From Parietaria judaica (Eukaryota; Streptophyta; Magnoliopsida; Rosales; Urticaceae), in assembly GCA_954871525.1 (NCBI GenBank), contig OX940868.1, forward strand, positions 21,323,056 to 21,387,055: a DNA stretch of 64,000 nucleotides, written 5' to 3'. Of the stretch, positions 1 through 11,238 are shown one piece after another (the first letter of the stretch is position 1; the number at the start of each line of letters is the position of its first letter). Both the position numbers and the translations under genes were made by a program. The notes under the pieces were generated by a model. That model ran no database searches and was not told the origin of the DNA. It saw only the letters and a program-made list of their open reading frames with translations.

Positions 1-171
1 CCCAAATTCTCTATTATGTCTCGAAGAAGCGGTAATTCCGGGGGTCGAAGGACGGCTAGGAGATTGGAACCCCAATTTCAACCCATGGCTCCCGGCCAAC
101 CTACGCCCGACGGATACATCCCCGTTATGCTACCGGCCAACCTAAGGAGGGTTTTACAAGAGAGGTTTTAG
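1..171 (+). CDS. C-terminal end of an unknown ORF, probably transposon-related, cut by window edge
   Basis: Frame 1 is open from the first base to a TAG at 169-171 (56 codons). The peptide is rich in Arg, Gly and Pro (a SRRSGNSGGRR stretch, then QPMAPGQPTPDGY) and ends LPANLRRVLQERF. I do not recognise a domain. About 450 bases downstream is a GC-rich tract whose end matches the right terminus of the hAT-type element at 10917-11230, so the ORF may belong to a larger hAT element beginning left of the window. That link is inference from position. The first in-frame ATG is at 16, but the true start may lie outside the window. Confidence 0.35.
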   Translation, partial: PKFSIMSRRSGNSGGRRTARRLEPQFQPMAPGQPTPDGYIPVMLPANLRRVLQERF

Positions 172-335
172 TGAGGCATCTTGTAATGTTTACACTGAAT
201 ATTACAGCTTTCTTCCACCTTATTGTAATATTCACAATGAATAATACAACTCTTTTTTTTAATATCTCGTTTTGTTATATTTATTTATTTGTTATATTTA
301 TTTATTTGTTATTAAATATTTAAAAATAATATTAT

Positions 336-432
336 GTTACAAATTTACATTTTTAACATTTAAATTCGGTTAAAAACTAACAATGTTACAAATTTACATT
401 TTTAACATTTAAATTCGGTTAAAAATTAACAA
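336..432. repeat. Two-copy tandem repeat, ~48 bp unit
   Basis: An AT-rich unit beginning ATGTTACAAATTTACATTTT and ending in a GGTTAAAAA(C/T)TAACA tail occurs twice back to back with almost no divergence. It lies between the terminal ORF and the GC-rich tract and is non-coding. The rest of 172-500 is AT-rich with no feature I can support. Confidence 0.7.
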
Positions 433-509
433 TTAACAAAGTTAAACATCGGAACCAAATATACAACTTTTGCCGCAACCCAAAAAAACCTCTCTGTCTC
501 TCTCTTTCC

Positions 510-621
510 ACCAAATCGCGACGCGCCGCGACCGCACACGTCCCGACGCGTCGCGACGTGTCTTCTCGCGGTTTTGGCGACTGAGTCGCGACGTGCCGCG
601 GGTACGCGATGTGCAGCTCTA
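510..621. mobile_element. Right end of a hAT-type element related to 10917-11230
   Basis: This short GC-rich tract is packed with TCGCGAC / GTCGCGA motifs and ends ...GTGCAGCTCTA. The motif set and the terminal GCAGCTCTA are shared with the complete element at 10917-11230. The left end is not seen in the window, so the target duplication (right copy would be CATGTTTA, 622-629) cannot be confirmed. Hybrid origin or truncation is possible. Confidence 0.5.
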
Positions 622-629
622 CATGTTTA

Positions 630-1504
630 AATGAAAGACGGGTGGGTACGGGTTGTTCGATCAGCTCATATCTTAAAAATCGAGCGGGGCGTCCATCCGT
701 ATATATAAAAACAAAGATTCTTTCTAATGTAAACTAAAAGGCCGCACTAAAAAAATAAAGATAAAAAATGACCGTTTCGTACGAAAACTTATAATATTAG
801 GTCGGGCCCGCTTCTATCTCAACCAATTAGAATGATAATGATAATGTAGTTTCTTTAGCTTGCTATATGAATGGAACATTTTGTGAAAAGAGAAATAAAC
901 GAGCTTACCTTATTTTTCACTCTAGGCAAACTCTCAAGTATCTATAATACCACAAATCGTTACACTTGAATGAAATGCATTTCCAATTACACTTGTCGCA
1001 TGAAGCATTTAAGAAAAAAACATGGTGGAGAAAACAATCATTCACATTGATTCATAGATAGAAATAAAGAAAGAATTGGTTTCCAAGGCATATCTATATG
1101 GACAAAAAGGTTATGCCTTTGTGCTACACGTTGTTATAAACACTCAAAAACCACTAAAAAAAAGGAGCCAAATAATTAATATGTAGGACATAAACATAAG
1201 CTTGTTTAATAATTGCCCATCACACACACACTTTGCCTTTTACTTTTTGCTCATCACAGACGGGCTGTGATAATTTCAACAGATTTCACTTTATTTTATT
1301 TTATTATATGGTTTTGGTTTGGCCACTGATATTAGGAAACTCTACTAGTGTGCGACACTATTTCTTTAGTATTTACTGTCACACACCAATCTGTACTATA
1401 CTTGAGTAGTGTATATGTATTTGCTAAATCTAGCATTATCCAATCTGACAAAGTCCTAGAGTCACATTCTTTGCTTTACATTGGAGAAAATATCCCTTCT
1501 AATT
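630..1504. other. Intergenic, no feature seen
   Basis: AT-rich sequence with frequent stops in all frames and no tRNA, repeat or gene signature that I can support. A (TTTTA)n-like run lies near 1290. Confidence 0.5.
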
Positions 1505-1513
1505 AATATTCAA

Positions 1514-1982
1514 GGGTTAATGATGGCAAAAATACTTAAAGTTTGGTCAAAGAACCCCTCGAGTATTCAAAGTTTAAAAATGGTGGTAAAAATACCCAAA
1601 GTCATATTTGGGGAGTTGTCCACTCCAATCTCGTAATACCATTAATTTACATGTTAACTCTGACCACGCGGACAAACGTGAGTTGCCGACAAAACAATTT
1701 TTTCCACGTTGACAAGCCCACATCAGCCTCGTTTACGAGAAAAAAATGAATTAAACCCCTAAGTAATACTATTTAATACAACTAATTGAACCTCTAATGA
1801 TTACACTTAACGAAACAGATTTTTTCAAGTGGCCAGAGTTATTGGGTAATTTAATGGCGTTACAAGAATAAAGTGGTCAACTCCCCAAATGTGACTTTGG
1901 ATATTTTTGCCACCACTTTTAAACTTTAAGTACCCGAGGAGTTCTTTGACCAAACTTTAAGTATTTTTGCCGTCATTAACCC
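1514..1982. mobile_element. Mutator-type MITE with ~110-bp terminal inverted repeats
   Basis: The left end GGGTTAATGATGGCAAAAAT and the reverse complement of the right end (GGGTTAATGACGGCAAAAAT) match, and the match continues for about 110 bp through the 'CTTTGACCAAACTTTAAGTA' segment with few mismatches. The flanks carry a 9-bp target duplication, AATATTCAA (1505-1513) and AATATTTAA (1983-1991), 8 of 9 identical. Long inverted repeats plus a 9-bp duplication are the hallmark of Mutator-like elements. There is no transposase; the 68-codon ORF inside (1543-1749) is a by-product of the repeat. Confidence 0.85.
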
Positions 1983-1991
1983 AATATTTAA

Positions 1992-3697
1992 TAACCAAGA
2001 TTTATGTCATGTAGCTCTCTCTTGTGGCAAACTTGGGCCCACCGTTGGAGTACTTTATCTTTTTGACTGCAAAAGGAATATTTGTTGAGCTACGAACTAG
2101 AAATTTACACCTTTTTTTTTCTTCTTCTTCATTTGGTCAAGTTTTTCCACCAAATATATTCTTGTCAATGTTATCTTTAAGACTGGAAATTATAAGCCCT
2201 ACACAAAACAAGAAAATAATACACTCTGTTCATAAAGTCTTTTAAAATTTCTATTAGAAATATCAAGGAGGTTGAAGCTAAATGTTAGATTATGTATTCG
2301 GACGAGAATTGTTCGACAAATACGCAATTAATTCGGTGTTAGTATCAGCAAACTCATTTGATTTGATTTAGATTACATGTCCAGTTGTTCGCGAAGAATC
2401 ATTCACTAATAGAACTACGACTCTTCATTGTGCTAAAAACTGAAATGGATAACAAGTAGCATTCACGATGTGAACTGGTACTATGCGGTTTGGACATTAA
2501 GGCGTGTAACACTCGCAACTTTTTTTCTAATGATTTTGAAAGAATATAATAATAAAGTCTCAGAAATTTGTGATGATACAGTCTACAAAATTCCATATAA
2601 TTGGGCTCTTTTCCAAAAGGCCCAAAAACTTGTGGGCCAGGCACCGCAAGCTTTTGACAAGTTAAGAGACATGAGCTTTGTTTTCCATGGGCTCAATTGG
2701 CCAAGCAGAGAGCTTTAGTGACATATATACTTTAAGACTTTAGAATTTAGATCACTGGTTCACTTTGCATGTGCGTGCCACGTCCATTTCAACGGTAATG
2801 GAATCTTCAAGCACATTTCTTGAGAATCATAATGCAAAATATTACTCATAGTCCATCAATTTAGAAAAAAAAATATATATAAATGTGTATATATACTACG
2901 TATAAATTTAATTATTTATATATAGTGAATGTTTAAGCCGATAAATGTACATGTGATCATTAGATGACATAATGATAATTTCCTAAAAAAGAAAGGTTGA
3001 AGCTTGAAATGCATAGACACTGTACTTATGTTTAGCATTATCATGCCATTGCGATTAAGGTTGTGAATTTCTTGCCCAACTCAACTGCCCAATTCAGCCG
3101 ATTGGACCCGGCCCTAACTTCACTTGGTAGTCCGACTTGCGAAAAGTAGGTTGGATTGAACTGAAGAAATAATTCGACCATTTTTTTTAACATTTTAAAG
3201 ATATTTGTTTTAAATTAAGTCACCCCCGTCTATTTCTTTTAAATTCGCTACAAAGTGGTCCGAAACTCAATCCAATCCAACCCAATGCATAACACGGTAA
3301 TATTATCGCATTAGTGTATTGATTGACTGCATTATTATCGAGTTAGTGTATAGATTGATGCATTACACCATTTTAAGTTTAGTTTGTTAATTGATGTATG
3401 CCTTACTTTTATGAATCTAACAGGATAATTTGAGCTATTATAACATATATATATATATACATATATAATTCTCTCTGTCACAAAACTAACCAATGATACA
3501 ATTCAATCCATACTACACTTTTGACGGTTTGAATTAAGCTTTTTGAAGTATCAAATTTATTGGACCAATTTTCTCTACCCGTAAAGAGCGCTAAGATTGA
3601 AATAAAGTATCGGGGTGCCACGATCGAACCTATGCATACCCTTAATTCTGACTTCCCTTTACTTTATTTTTCGTCACACACTTATATATATATATAT
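1992..3697. other. Intergenic, no gene seen
   Basis: Two overlapping opposite-strand ORFs near 2400-2720 (about 80 codons) show no recognisable domain and no codon bias, so I do not call them. A short (TA)n tract is at 3447-3464. Nothing else is supportable. Confidence 0.5.
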
Positions 3698-6142
3698 GGA
3701 AACTTGAAAAAGAGTCCCCCAAAAATCAAGTTCTACCTCTTTTGTTCCTCACTTTAATAAATCTGAAAATTTATTCCCCAACTCAATTTTTACCACAGTT
3801 TTGACAAAAATACCTTCTTTTACCATTTTTTTTACTCACCATTTTCACCCCTCTCTGTGTGGTTGGACCATTTTTTGCTTCAATTTGGACCGTTTTTAGT
3901 ATCTTTGTACAGTTTCTTGGTTTCGAAAAAAGGCTTAGACACTTTCATGCATAGACTTAGACACTAAATAAAGCCTAAGTAGACACTTCTAAATTTTCAA
4001 AATAAAGTCCATCAAATTATTAACTGGTTTAAATTACAAGTCTAAATAGAGTTAGACACTTTTTAACATAAAAAATGATTGTTTTGTGCATCTTTGTAGA
4101 CACTTCTAAAAAAGTGCGAAATATTGGTTAGACAGTTTTTTGCCTCATTTTGTACCGTTTTTGGTATTGGCTTAGACAGTTTTTAGGTTTCGGAAAAAGC
4201 CTTAGACAGTTTCATGCATAGACTTGGACACTAAATAAAGCCTAAGTAGACACTTCTAAATTTTCAAAATAAAGTTCATCAAATTATTAACTAGTTGAAA
4301 TTACAAGTCTATATGTAGTTAAACACTTTTTAACATAAAAAATTATTGTTTTGTACATCTTTGTAGATACTTTTGAAAAAAGTACGAAATATTGGTTAGA
4401 CAGTTTTTTCCTCATTTTGGACACTTTTTGGTATTGGCTTAGACAATTTCAAGGTTTCGAAAAAAGCCTTAGATAGTTTCATGCATCGACTTAAACACCA
4501 AATAAAGCCTAAGTAGACACTTCTAAATTTTCAAAATAAAGTCTATCAAATTATTAACTGGTTAAAATTACAAGTCTCAATATAGTTAGACACTTTTTAA
4601 CATAAAAAAAGGATTGTTTTGTGCATATTTGTAGACACTTCTAAAAAAGTGCGAAATATTTGTTAGACCGTTTTTTGCCTCATTTTGTACCGTTTTTGGT
4701 ATTGTCTTAGACAGTTTTTGGGTTTCGGAAAAAGCCTTAGACAGTTTCATCCATAGACTTGGACACTAAATAAATCCTAAGTAGACGCTGCTAAATTTTC
4801 AAAATAAAGTTCATCAAATTATTAACTAGTTGAAATTACAAGTCTATATGTAGTTAAACACTTTGTAACATAAAAAGGACTGTTTTGTACATCTTTTTAG
4901 ACACTTTGAAAAAAATACGAAATATTAGTTAGATAGTTTTTTTCCTCATTTTAGACCGTTTTGGTATTAGCTTAGACAATTTCTGGGTTTCGAAAAAAAG
5001 CCTTAGTCAGTTTCATGCTTAGACTAAGACACCAAATAAAGCCTAATTTCTAAATTTTCAAAATAAAATAAATTAAATTATTAACTTTGGTTAAATTACA
5101 AGTTTATATGTGGTTAAACAATTTTTAACATAAAAAAAGTCTGTTTTATGCATCTTTGTAGACACTTTGAAAAAAGTGCAAAATATTGGTTTGACCGTTT
5201 TTTGCCTCATTTGGACCGTTTTTTGTATTGGCTTAGACAATTTCTAGGTTTTTGAAAAAGCCTTAGACAGTTTCATGCATAGACTTGCACACTAAATAAA
5301 GCCTAAGAAAGAAAATTTAGAAATTAGGCTTTATTTGGTATCTAAGTCTATGCATGAAACTATCTAAGACTTTTTTCGAAACCTAGAAACTATCTAAGCC
5401 AATACCAAAAACGGTCCAAAATGAGGAAAAAATCTGTCTAACCAATATTTCGTATTTTTTTCAAAGTGTCTACAAAGATGTACAAAACAACCATTTTTTA
5501 TGTTAAAAAGTGTTTAAGTACATATAGACTTGTAATTTCAACTAGTTGATAATTTGATGAACTTTATTTTGAAAATTTAGAAGTGTCTACTTAGGCTTTA
5601 TTTAGTGTCCAAGTCTATGCAGGAAACTGTCTAAGGGCTTTTTTCGAAACCTAAAAACTGTCTAAGCCAATACCAAAAACGGTACAAAATGAGGCAAAAA
5701 ACCGTCTAACCAATATTTCGCACTTTTTTAGAAGTGTCTACAAAGATGCACAAAACAATCCTTTTTTATGTTAAAAAGTGTCTTAACTATATTTAGACTT
5801 GTAATTTAAACCAGTTAATAATTTGATGGACTTTATTTTGAAAATTTAGAAGTGTCTACTTAGGCTTTATTTAGTGTCTAAGTCTATGCATGAAAGTGTC
5901 TAAGCCTTTTTTCGAAACCAAGAAACTGTCTACAAAGATACCAAAAAGGGTCCAAATTGAAGCAAAAAACAGTCCAACCACACATAGAGTGGTGAAAATA
6001 GTGAGTAAAAAATGGTAAAAGATGGTATTTTTGTCAAAATTATGGTAAAAATTGAGTTAGGGAATAAATTTTTAGATTTATTAAAGTGAGAAACAAAAAG
6101 AGTAGAACTTGCTTTTTGGAAGAATTTTTTTTTCAAGTTTCC
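3698..6142. mobile_element. 2.4-kb foldback element made of ~268-bp tandem units
   Basis: The outer ends GGAAACTTGAAAAAGAG... and ...CAAGTTTCC are inverted copies, and the arms stay complementary for about 800 bp. Inside, the anchor AAATAAAGCCTAAGTAGACA recurs near 3965, 4233, 4501, 4768, 5034 and 5292, giving a period of about 268 bp. The same units then run in reverse orientation from about 5312 to 5900 (anchors near 5320, 5594, 5862). The turning point is near 5312. Both ends abut (TA)n tracts, so a TA-type duplication cannot be measured. No transposase is present. This is a non-autonomous foldback whose transcript would form a very long hairpin. Confidence 0.85.
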
Positions 6143-7590
6143 ATATATATATATATATATACACTATCTTCCTTACTCATTCGAAATGATTTTAATTTCG
6201 TTTTTTCTTATTTTCTTTTATATTGTTCTATTATATTATATATCTGACTTAAAACAATAGAATACATATATGAATGATGGCGTGGACCTACGAGAGAAGA
6301 AAATATAATTTCTAACATATAGAGAGAAGAAATCTCATCGCTGCAAAAATGTCTGATTTCTTCACATATTTTCTTTCTTTATTAGTACTACCAATCCAAT
6401 TGTTTTATGAACCCAATTTTTATATTTGTCTCCACTAATCTCTTCAATATTTAGTAGGCCATAGTCAATTAAGGCTATAATAATAAGGAAAATCTTCAAG
6501 AGCCCTGTTCTTAAATATCAATGTATTATTTTTTGATGACTAAGACATTAATATCTATACATCATTAATTATTCAATGATCTTGAAACATCATACAAATT
6601 GTGACACTTTAGCTTTTGTTGAAACTTTTTTATTTTTATTTTACTACGATATATTGCCAGAAGAGAAGAGGCTATTATAGTGATTTTCTTTCAGCGTTCT
6701 GTTTTTTAAATGCAAAAATTTATTGTTCAATCGAAAGTTTTTTTAGTGGAATTTATTTTCTCATATTCCATCGGTGTGATTATTGTGCATGAGAAGTTTA
6801 TAACAGTTAATTAAGCTTCACAACTCAACAAAGAGATTATTACGATTAAGATAATTTTTTTTATATTATTATAGTCTTAATATTTATATGGAATGATCAA
6901 CTTGTCCAAAACAATGGTGAGAAACTAATCTCTATTAATAATTTATGGTGAATATGTTATTCGTTCATTGCATATTATTTTTTATTAGTGCGAGACTAAG
7001 CATGACCTAGCTAGACTATCTTTCAACGCGTGATGAAAGAAGGAATATTCACAGTTATAAACTACTCCATTATAATGTAAGTCCCTATATCATTTAATTA
7101 TTCATACTGCATTTATTTATTTTTAAATATTGTAATACATATATTTTTATATACTCTAATTAAGACAAGATTCTTGCTAGAGAATATAATGTCGGGACAT
7201 GTTTCACTTAATAAGGCTGAAATCTTGACTCAAGTGCTCATAAGTTATTTATTTAATCTCTCTCTTATTTTTTTAATTAAAGAATATAATAGATTACATA
7301 GCTGTTAATCATCTAACTACTTTATATTTTATTTATTCACTTCCATCTTCACCTTTCCGGCGCTTGGCCATATAGCCTTTCTTACTCTCCAATGAAAATA
7401 AATAATAAATTGTAGAATCTATATATAATGCTTAATCTAATCTAGATACAAATATTTATATAACTCGAAATTAATTTAATTTAATTGATGCAAACATTGC
7501 GGCTGCAAATGATATCTTACCAACTGTAATAATTATCTTAATGAACTAGGCCTTGTCACACTTGCACATAATGCATAAAAAGTAGTGTAA
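6143..7590. other. Intergenic, no feature seen
   Basis: Very AT-rich sequence with no ORF above about 65 codons that resembles a protein and no inverted repeat that I could follow. Confidence 0.5.
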
Positions 7591-7599
7591 TATTTTTTT

Positions 7600-8843
7600 G
7601 GTTATTAGTGACAATAGTGCACATTTTTTTTTGGTCGATGGGGGTTTAATTATAGTGACTTATTTTTGGGTTATTAGTGACAATAATCCGTCATTTTTCT
7701 GTTAACGACGTTATGTTTTTCTTATGTAGCATATAGGGCTCGCCAAGAGGCGTTCCACATGGGTCAAGAGTTGCCAAGTGTAATCCACTAATTATCCGTT
7801 GTATAAATACTTAAAAGTACTAATTTTTTTAACAGTAAAAGTACCAAATTTTAAACAATATTAGTACGGATATTTTCAACAGAAATAGTAATTTTTTTTA
7901 AAATGACACCATTTCTTTTTAACGGTAAAATCACCAATTTTTTGGATCATCTCACTCGATCGGTACTTTTGTTGGTTCCATATGGGAATAAGATCTGCCA
8001 AAAATCACACAAAGAACAAGAAACAAACAAAGAGAAAGAAGAAAAGTTTGGGAGAAAATACTTCTCTGATTAATAATGTCGAAGGAAAAATAACAATAAT
8101 GGAGTTGCAGAAAAATAAACACTAACACTAGTATTTATAGGGGACCAGAAAACGAAACCCTAGCTAAACTTCAAAAAAAAAACTCAATCAAATCTTTACA
8201 ATTGTACGCATCCTAATACAAGTGAAACTAAATTAAATCAAATCAAATCAGGAAGCCAAATCGTATCTCCAAACTTGCTCCTCAAGTTTGGTACCTTCCA
8301 GGATTAACTTATGTTGACTTCTGGCGTTTCCCGTTTCTGCCCTGGAGAATCCTGCTAGGGTCTTTTTCTGGTAGGAGCATTTATGTTTCCCCTTGTCTCT
8401 GGTCGGGTCCCTTGCTGCTATGGAGCATCTCTGGTCGGATCCATCTCTGGTGTGGAGCTTTCTGGTGGGGGAATTCCGCGAGGGAGGTTTCTGCCTGGGG
8501 GCATTTCTATTTGCGAGATTTCTGCTAAAGGTTGAGCCAAGTCGGGCTTAAATTCACAACTTTTAACGCTAAAAAGAATAGGTATCATTTAAAAGAAAAC
8601 GTACTTCTACCTTTCAAAAAATTGGCACTTATACTATTAAAAAATAGTTCTTTTAAGTACTTATGCCGCAAATAGTTAGTGGAATACACTTAAAAACTCC
8701 GGGCTCACATGACGAGCCCAAAAAGCCACATAAGGAGCACTGAACGTCATTAACAAAAAGTTTGATGGATTTCACAGTCAACACACGTTGTTGTATGAAA
8801 TCTCGTTGATCAAAAGTCGTGCATTATTGTACTATAATAACCC
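7600..8843. mobile_element. Mutator-type inverted-repeat element carrying retrotransposon-like sequence
   Basis: The left arm (about 7600-7940) and the reverse complement of the right arm (about 8545-8843) match imperfectly over some 300 bp. Both begin (G)GGTTATTA and share a 'GTTAA(C/T)GACGTT' segment, a GGGCTCG(C/T) segment and a CTTTTTA(A/G)CG segment. The flanking 9-mers TATTTTTTT (7591-7599) and TATCTTTAT (8844-8852) agree at 7 of 9, a plausible eroded target duplication. The central ~600 bp is different in character (see the LTR-like feature). Older and more diverged than the element at 1514. Confidence 0.6.
7990..8545 (-). mobile_element. LTR-retrotransposon-like fragment inside the inverted-repeat element
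   Basis: Read on the minus strand this segment starts with a short proline-rich frame (…MPPGRNLPRGIPPPES…), then AACTTGAGGAGCAAGTTTGG, then a promoter-like stretch with CCCTATAAATAC (plus-strand complement near 8136-8147) and a pyrimidine-rich leader near 8000-8060. An 'AACTTGAGG' motif before the 3' LTR is common in plant Copia elements, and a TATA box plus leader fits an LTR. I cannot define LTR ends or a primer-binding site, so family and boundaries are inference. It may be captured or inserted. Confidence 0.35.
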
Positions 8844-8852
8844 TATCTTTAT

Positions 8853-9191
8853 ATTAATTGCCCTTTGCAATAATTAAAAAAAGTATTAAAAATATATAAA
8901 ATATTGATCACATTATTGGCTATTATAAGTGATATGACCGTTGAGCACTGTATATTGTAATACAAGTCGCATAGTATCTATCTCTTTAATTAAAACTTCA
9001 CAATTTATATTGCTTTTCTTGGCTTATTCATTTGGTGATAATCTTGTACACGTAAATAAGTAACGACAAATTAGAGAAATGCTATGGCGACCGATATAGG
9101 AATCGAGATATATAGACGGAGAGTGACTTGATAGGGTGTTTTGTTTGGTAGTAGATCAAAGTGTCACATGATGTTCATCGAAATGAAATGC

Positions 9192-9229
<38 letters not shown>

Positions 9230-10916
9230 GGAAATAAGTTAGAGATAAAAAGAAGATGTGGGTTAGGTACAAGACCACCAGACAAGGGCACATGCCTTGA
9301 CGACCCACACTTCTGACTTCTGTCTCTTCTACACATACATACACACACATATATATATGTAAGAAGAGTACTATTTGATGCTCTAGGGTCTTCATCAATC
9401 ATCATATTAACGGTTCATAATTCGGAAAAAAAAAAAAGAGAAAATAATGAATGCAGAATAGAAGATAAGCTTCGAAATGTAGTAAAATTACGTGACATCA
9501 TAAACATAACGAGCAATTAGACTGCAAACAATTTATCATTGCAAACATTGCATTTATAATTATATATGTAGTGGAATGGAAGATAAGCTTATGCTACTCT
9601 ACCTAGACTAATATTCAATAAATAGGGTTTTTGAAAGTAATAAAACAATTTATCAATAAAAGTTTGGAAATAATTTAGATTCTATAGCACTCTAAACCTA
9701 GGTCAATAATGAGATTACTGTTTGTGGGTCAAACAAATCCCTAATTTTCATTTATTATTTTGCACAAAAAAACTCAAAACATATATCCCTTTACACACAT
9801 ATATACACATTAGTGAAGTATTTGTTACTTCAACGTTGAAAATCTATTTTTTGTTAAGGTGAATAATATATCAATATTTTTCTCATAAATATAAGACTGA
9901 TACTTTTTTTGGGAATTTAAGTACTCGTAGTCTCGTCTTATACGTGTGAATTTTTTTTAATATTTATCTGACTAGAATTATAAATGAATATTTAACGTTT
10001 ATTTTTCAAATATTTTTTGTATTTATGTACTGCTAACATCCTTTCATAGTATTATTTATTTTCAATAAGTGCAAAACAAAGTAAAGAGGGTTAATATCGA
10101 ATTAAATTCTTAATATTTTAATATTTATGATGATATAAATTTGATTTTTTTCTCACAACTTTAGCTGTTTTTCTTTCTTTCTTTCACACTCTAATTTATC
10201 ATTGTCAAAATTCAGTTTGTCCTAAAAGAAAGAGAATTTTAATAATAAAAAATCAAGTTAATATAACTTTATAAAGATTAAAATATTTAATATTTGTACC
10301 GTTCAAGGTGCAAAATTTTGCAAAAATCGAAGGACCTTTTGACCGATTTTTGTTTTTCGGAGGTATGCGAAACGAAAACCCTTTCATTTCGCTGGATTTT
10401 TATCATTTTTCGCATGGGCACGTGGATGGAAATTATTTTTTTTTTTTGTGTAAAATGTGAGAAAGATAGATGGAATTTCGCTAAAAATTAAACTTTTGGT
10501 AGATTTTGGCAAAAATACCAATTAAACTTTCGGCAAAAATAATTACACTTTCGGCAAAAACTTTGGTAGATTTCGGAAAAAATACCAATTAATATTTGAC
10601 TTAATATTATACACTTCAACTAATAAAGTGACATAACATTATAATTTTACCTACATATTTAAGTTCCAAATGTGTTTTGTTGTATACAATTATGTCTTGT
10701 ATTTATTAAATATGTAGTTTTGAACCTATATAAATATCTTGTTTAAATACTCAAATATTTTTTACAAAATATCCGTCGAAAACCCCATCGGCATGCTGTA
10801 TGCCCATGCGGTATATGCGGCATGCGGCATGCCCTTTTTTTACCATTTGCCCATCGACATACCCATCGACAAGCGATATATCCGTAAAATAAAAAATGCG
10901 AAACGACATCGGCAAG
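8853..10916. other. Intergenic; short tandem motifs only
   Basis: (TA)n tracts lie near 9197-9223. Around 10492-10590 a TTTCGGCAAAAA / GGTAGATTT(T/C)GG motif is repeated several times, suggesting an old repeat, but I cannot delimit it. No protein-like ORF. Confidence 0.45.
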
Positions 10917-11230
10917 TAGAGCTGTGATACGCGACGTCGCGACTCGTCGCGATGGAAGTCGCCAAAATCGTGAGTTTGGGCGTCGCGACGGGTCGCGACT
11001 GGCGGCGTCGCGAGAAATCGCGACCAGGGTTTCAGGGGCGAGAAATTGCACGTGGCTCAGCGAGAGCCGTCGATCGCCCATCACGCGGATCGCCCATCTG
11101 CCATCGCGACGACACGCACGAATCGCGACTCGTCGCGACTGCACGCCTCGCGTCGCGATTCGTCGCGACTCCCCGAAGAACATCGCGACTCGTCGCGACT
11201 GTGGGATTGAAGTCGCGAGTTGCAGCTCTA
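10917..11230. mobile_element. Non-autonomous hAT element, GC-rich, with GTCGCGAC subterminal repeats
   Basis: The termini are TAGAGCTGTGATACGCGA and ...TCGCGAGTTGCAGCTCTA, giving an 8-bp TIR TAGAGCTG and similar subterminal sequence. The flanks are TCGGCAAG (10909-10916) and TCGGCAAA (11231-11238), an 8-bp duplication with one mismatch. Eight-base duplications and YAGRG-type ends are typical of hAT transposons. The interior is strongly GC-rich against an AT-rich background and contains many GTCGCGAC and ATCGCGAC motifs in both orientations, which opens spurious ORFs on both strands. The arrays may be transposase-binding subterminal repeats. No transposase is encoded. Confidence 0.8.
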
Positions 11231-11238
11231 TCGGCAAA

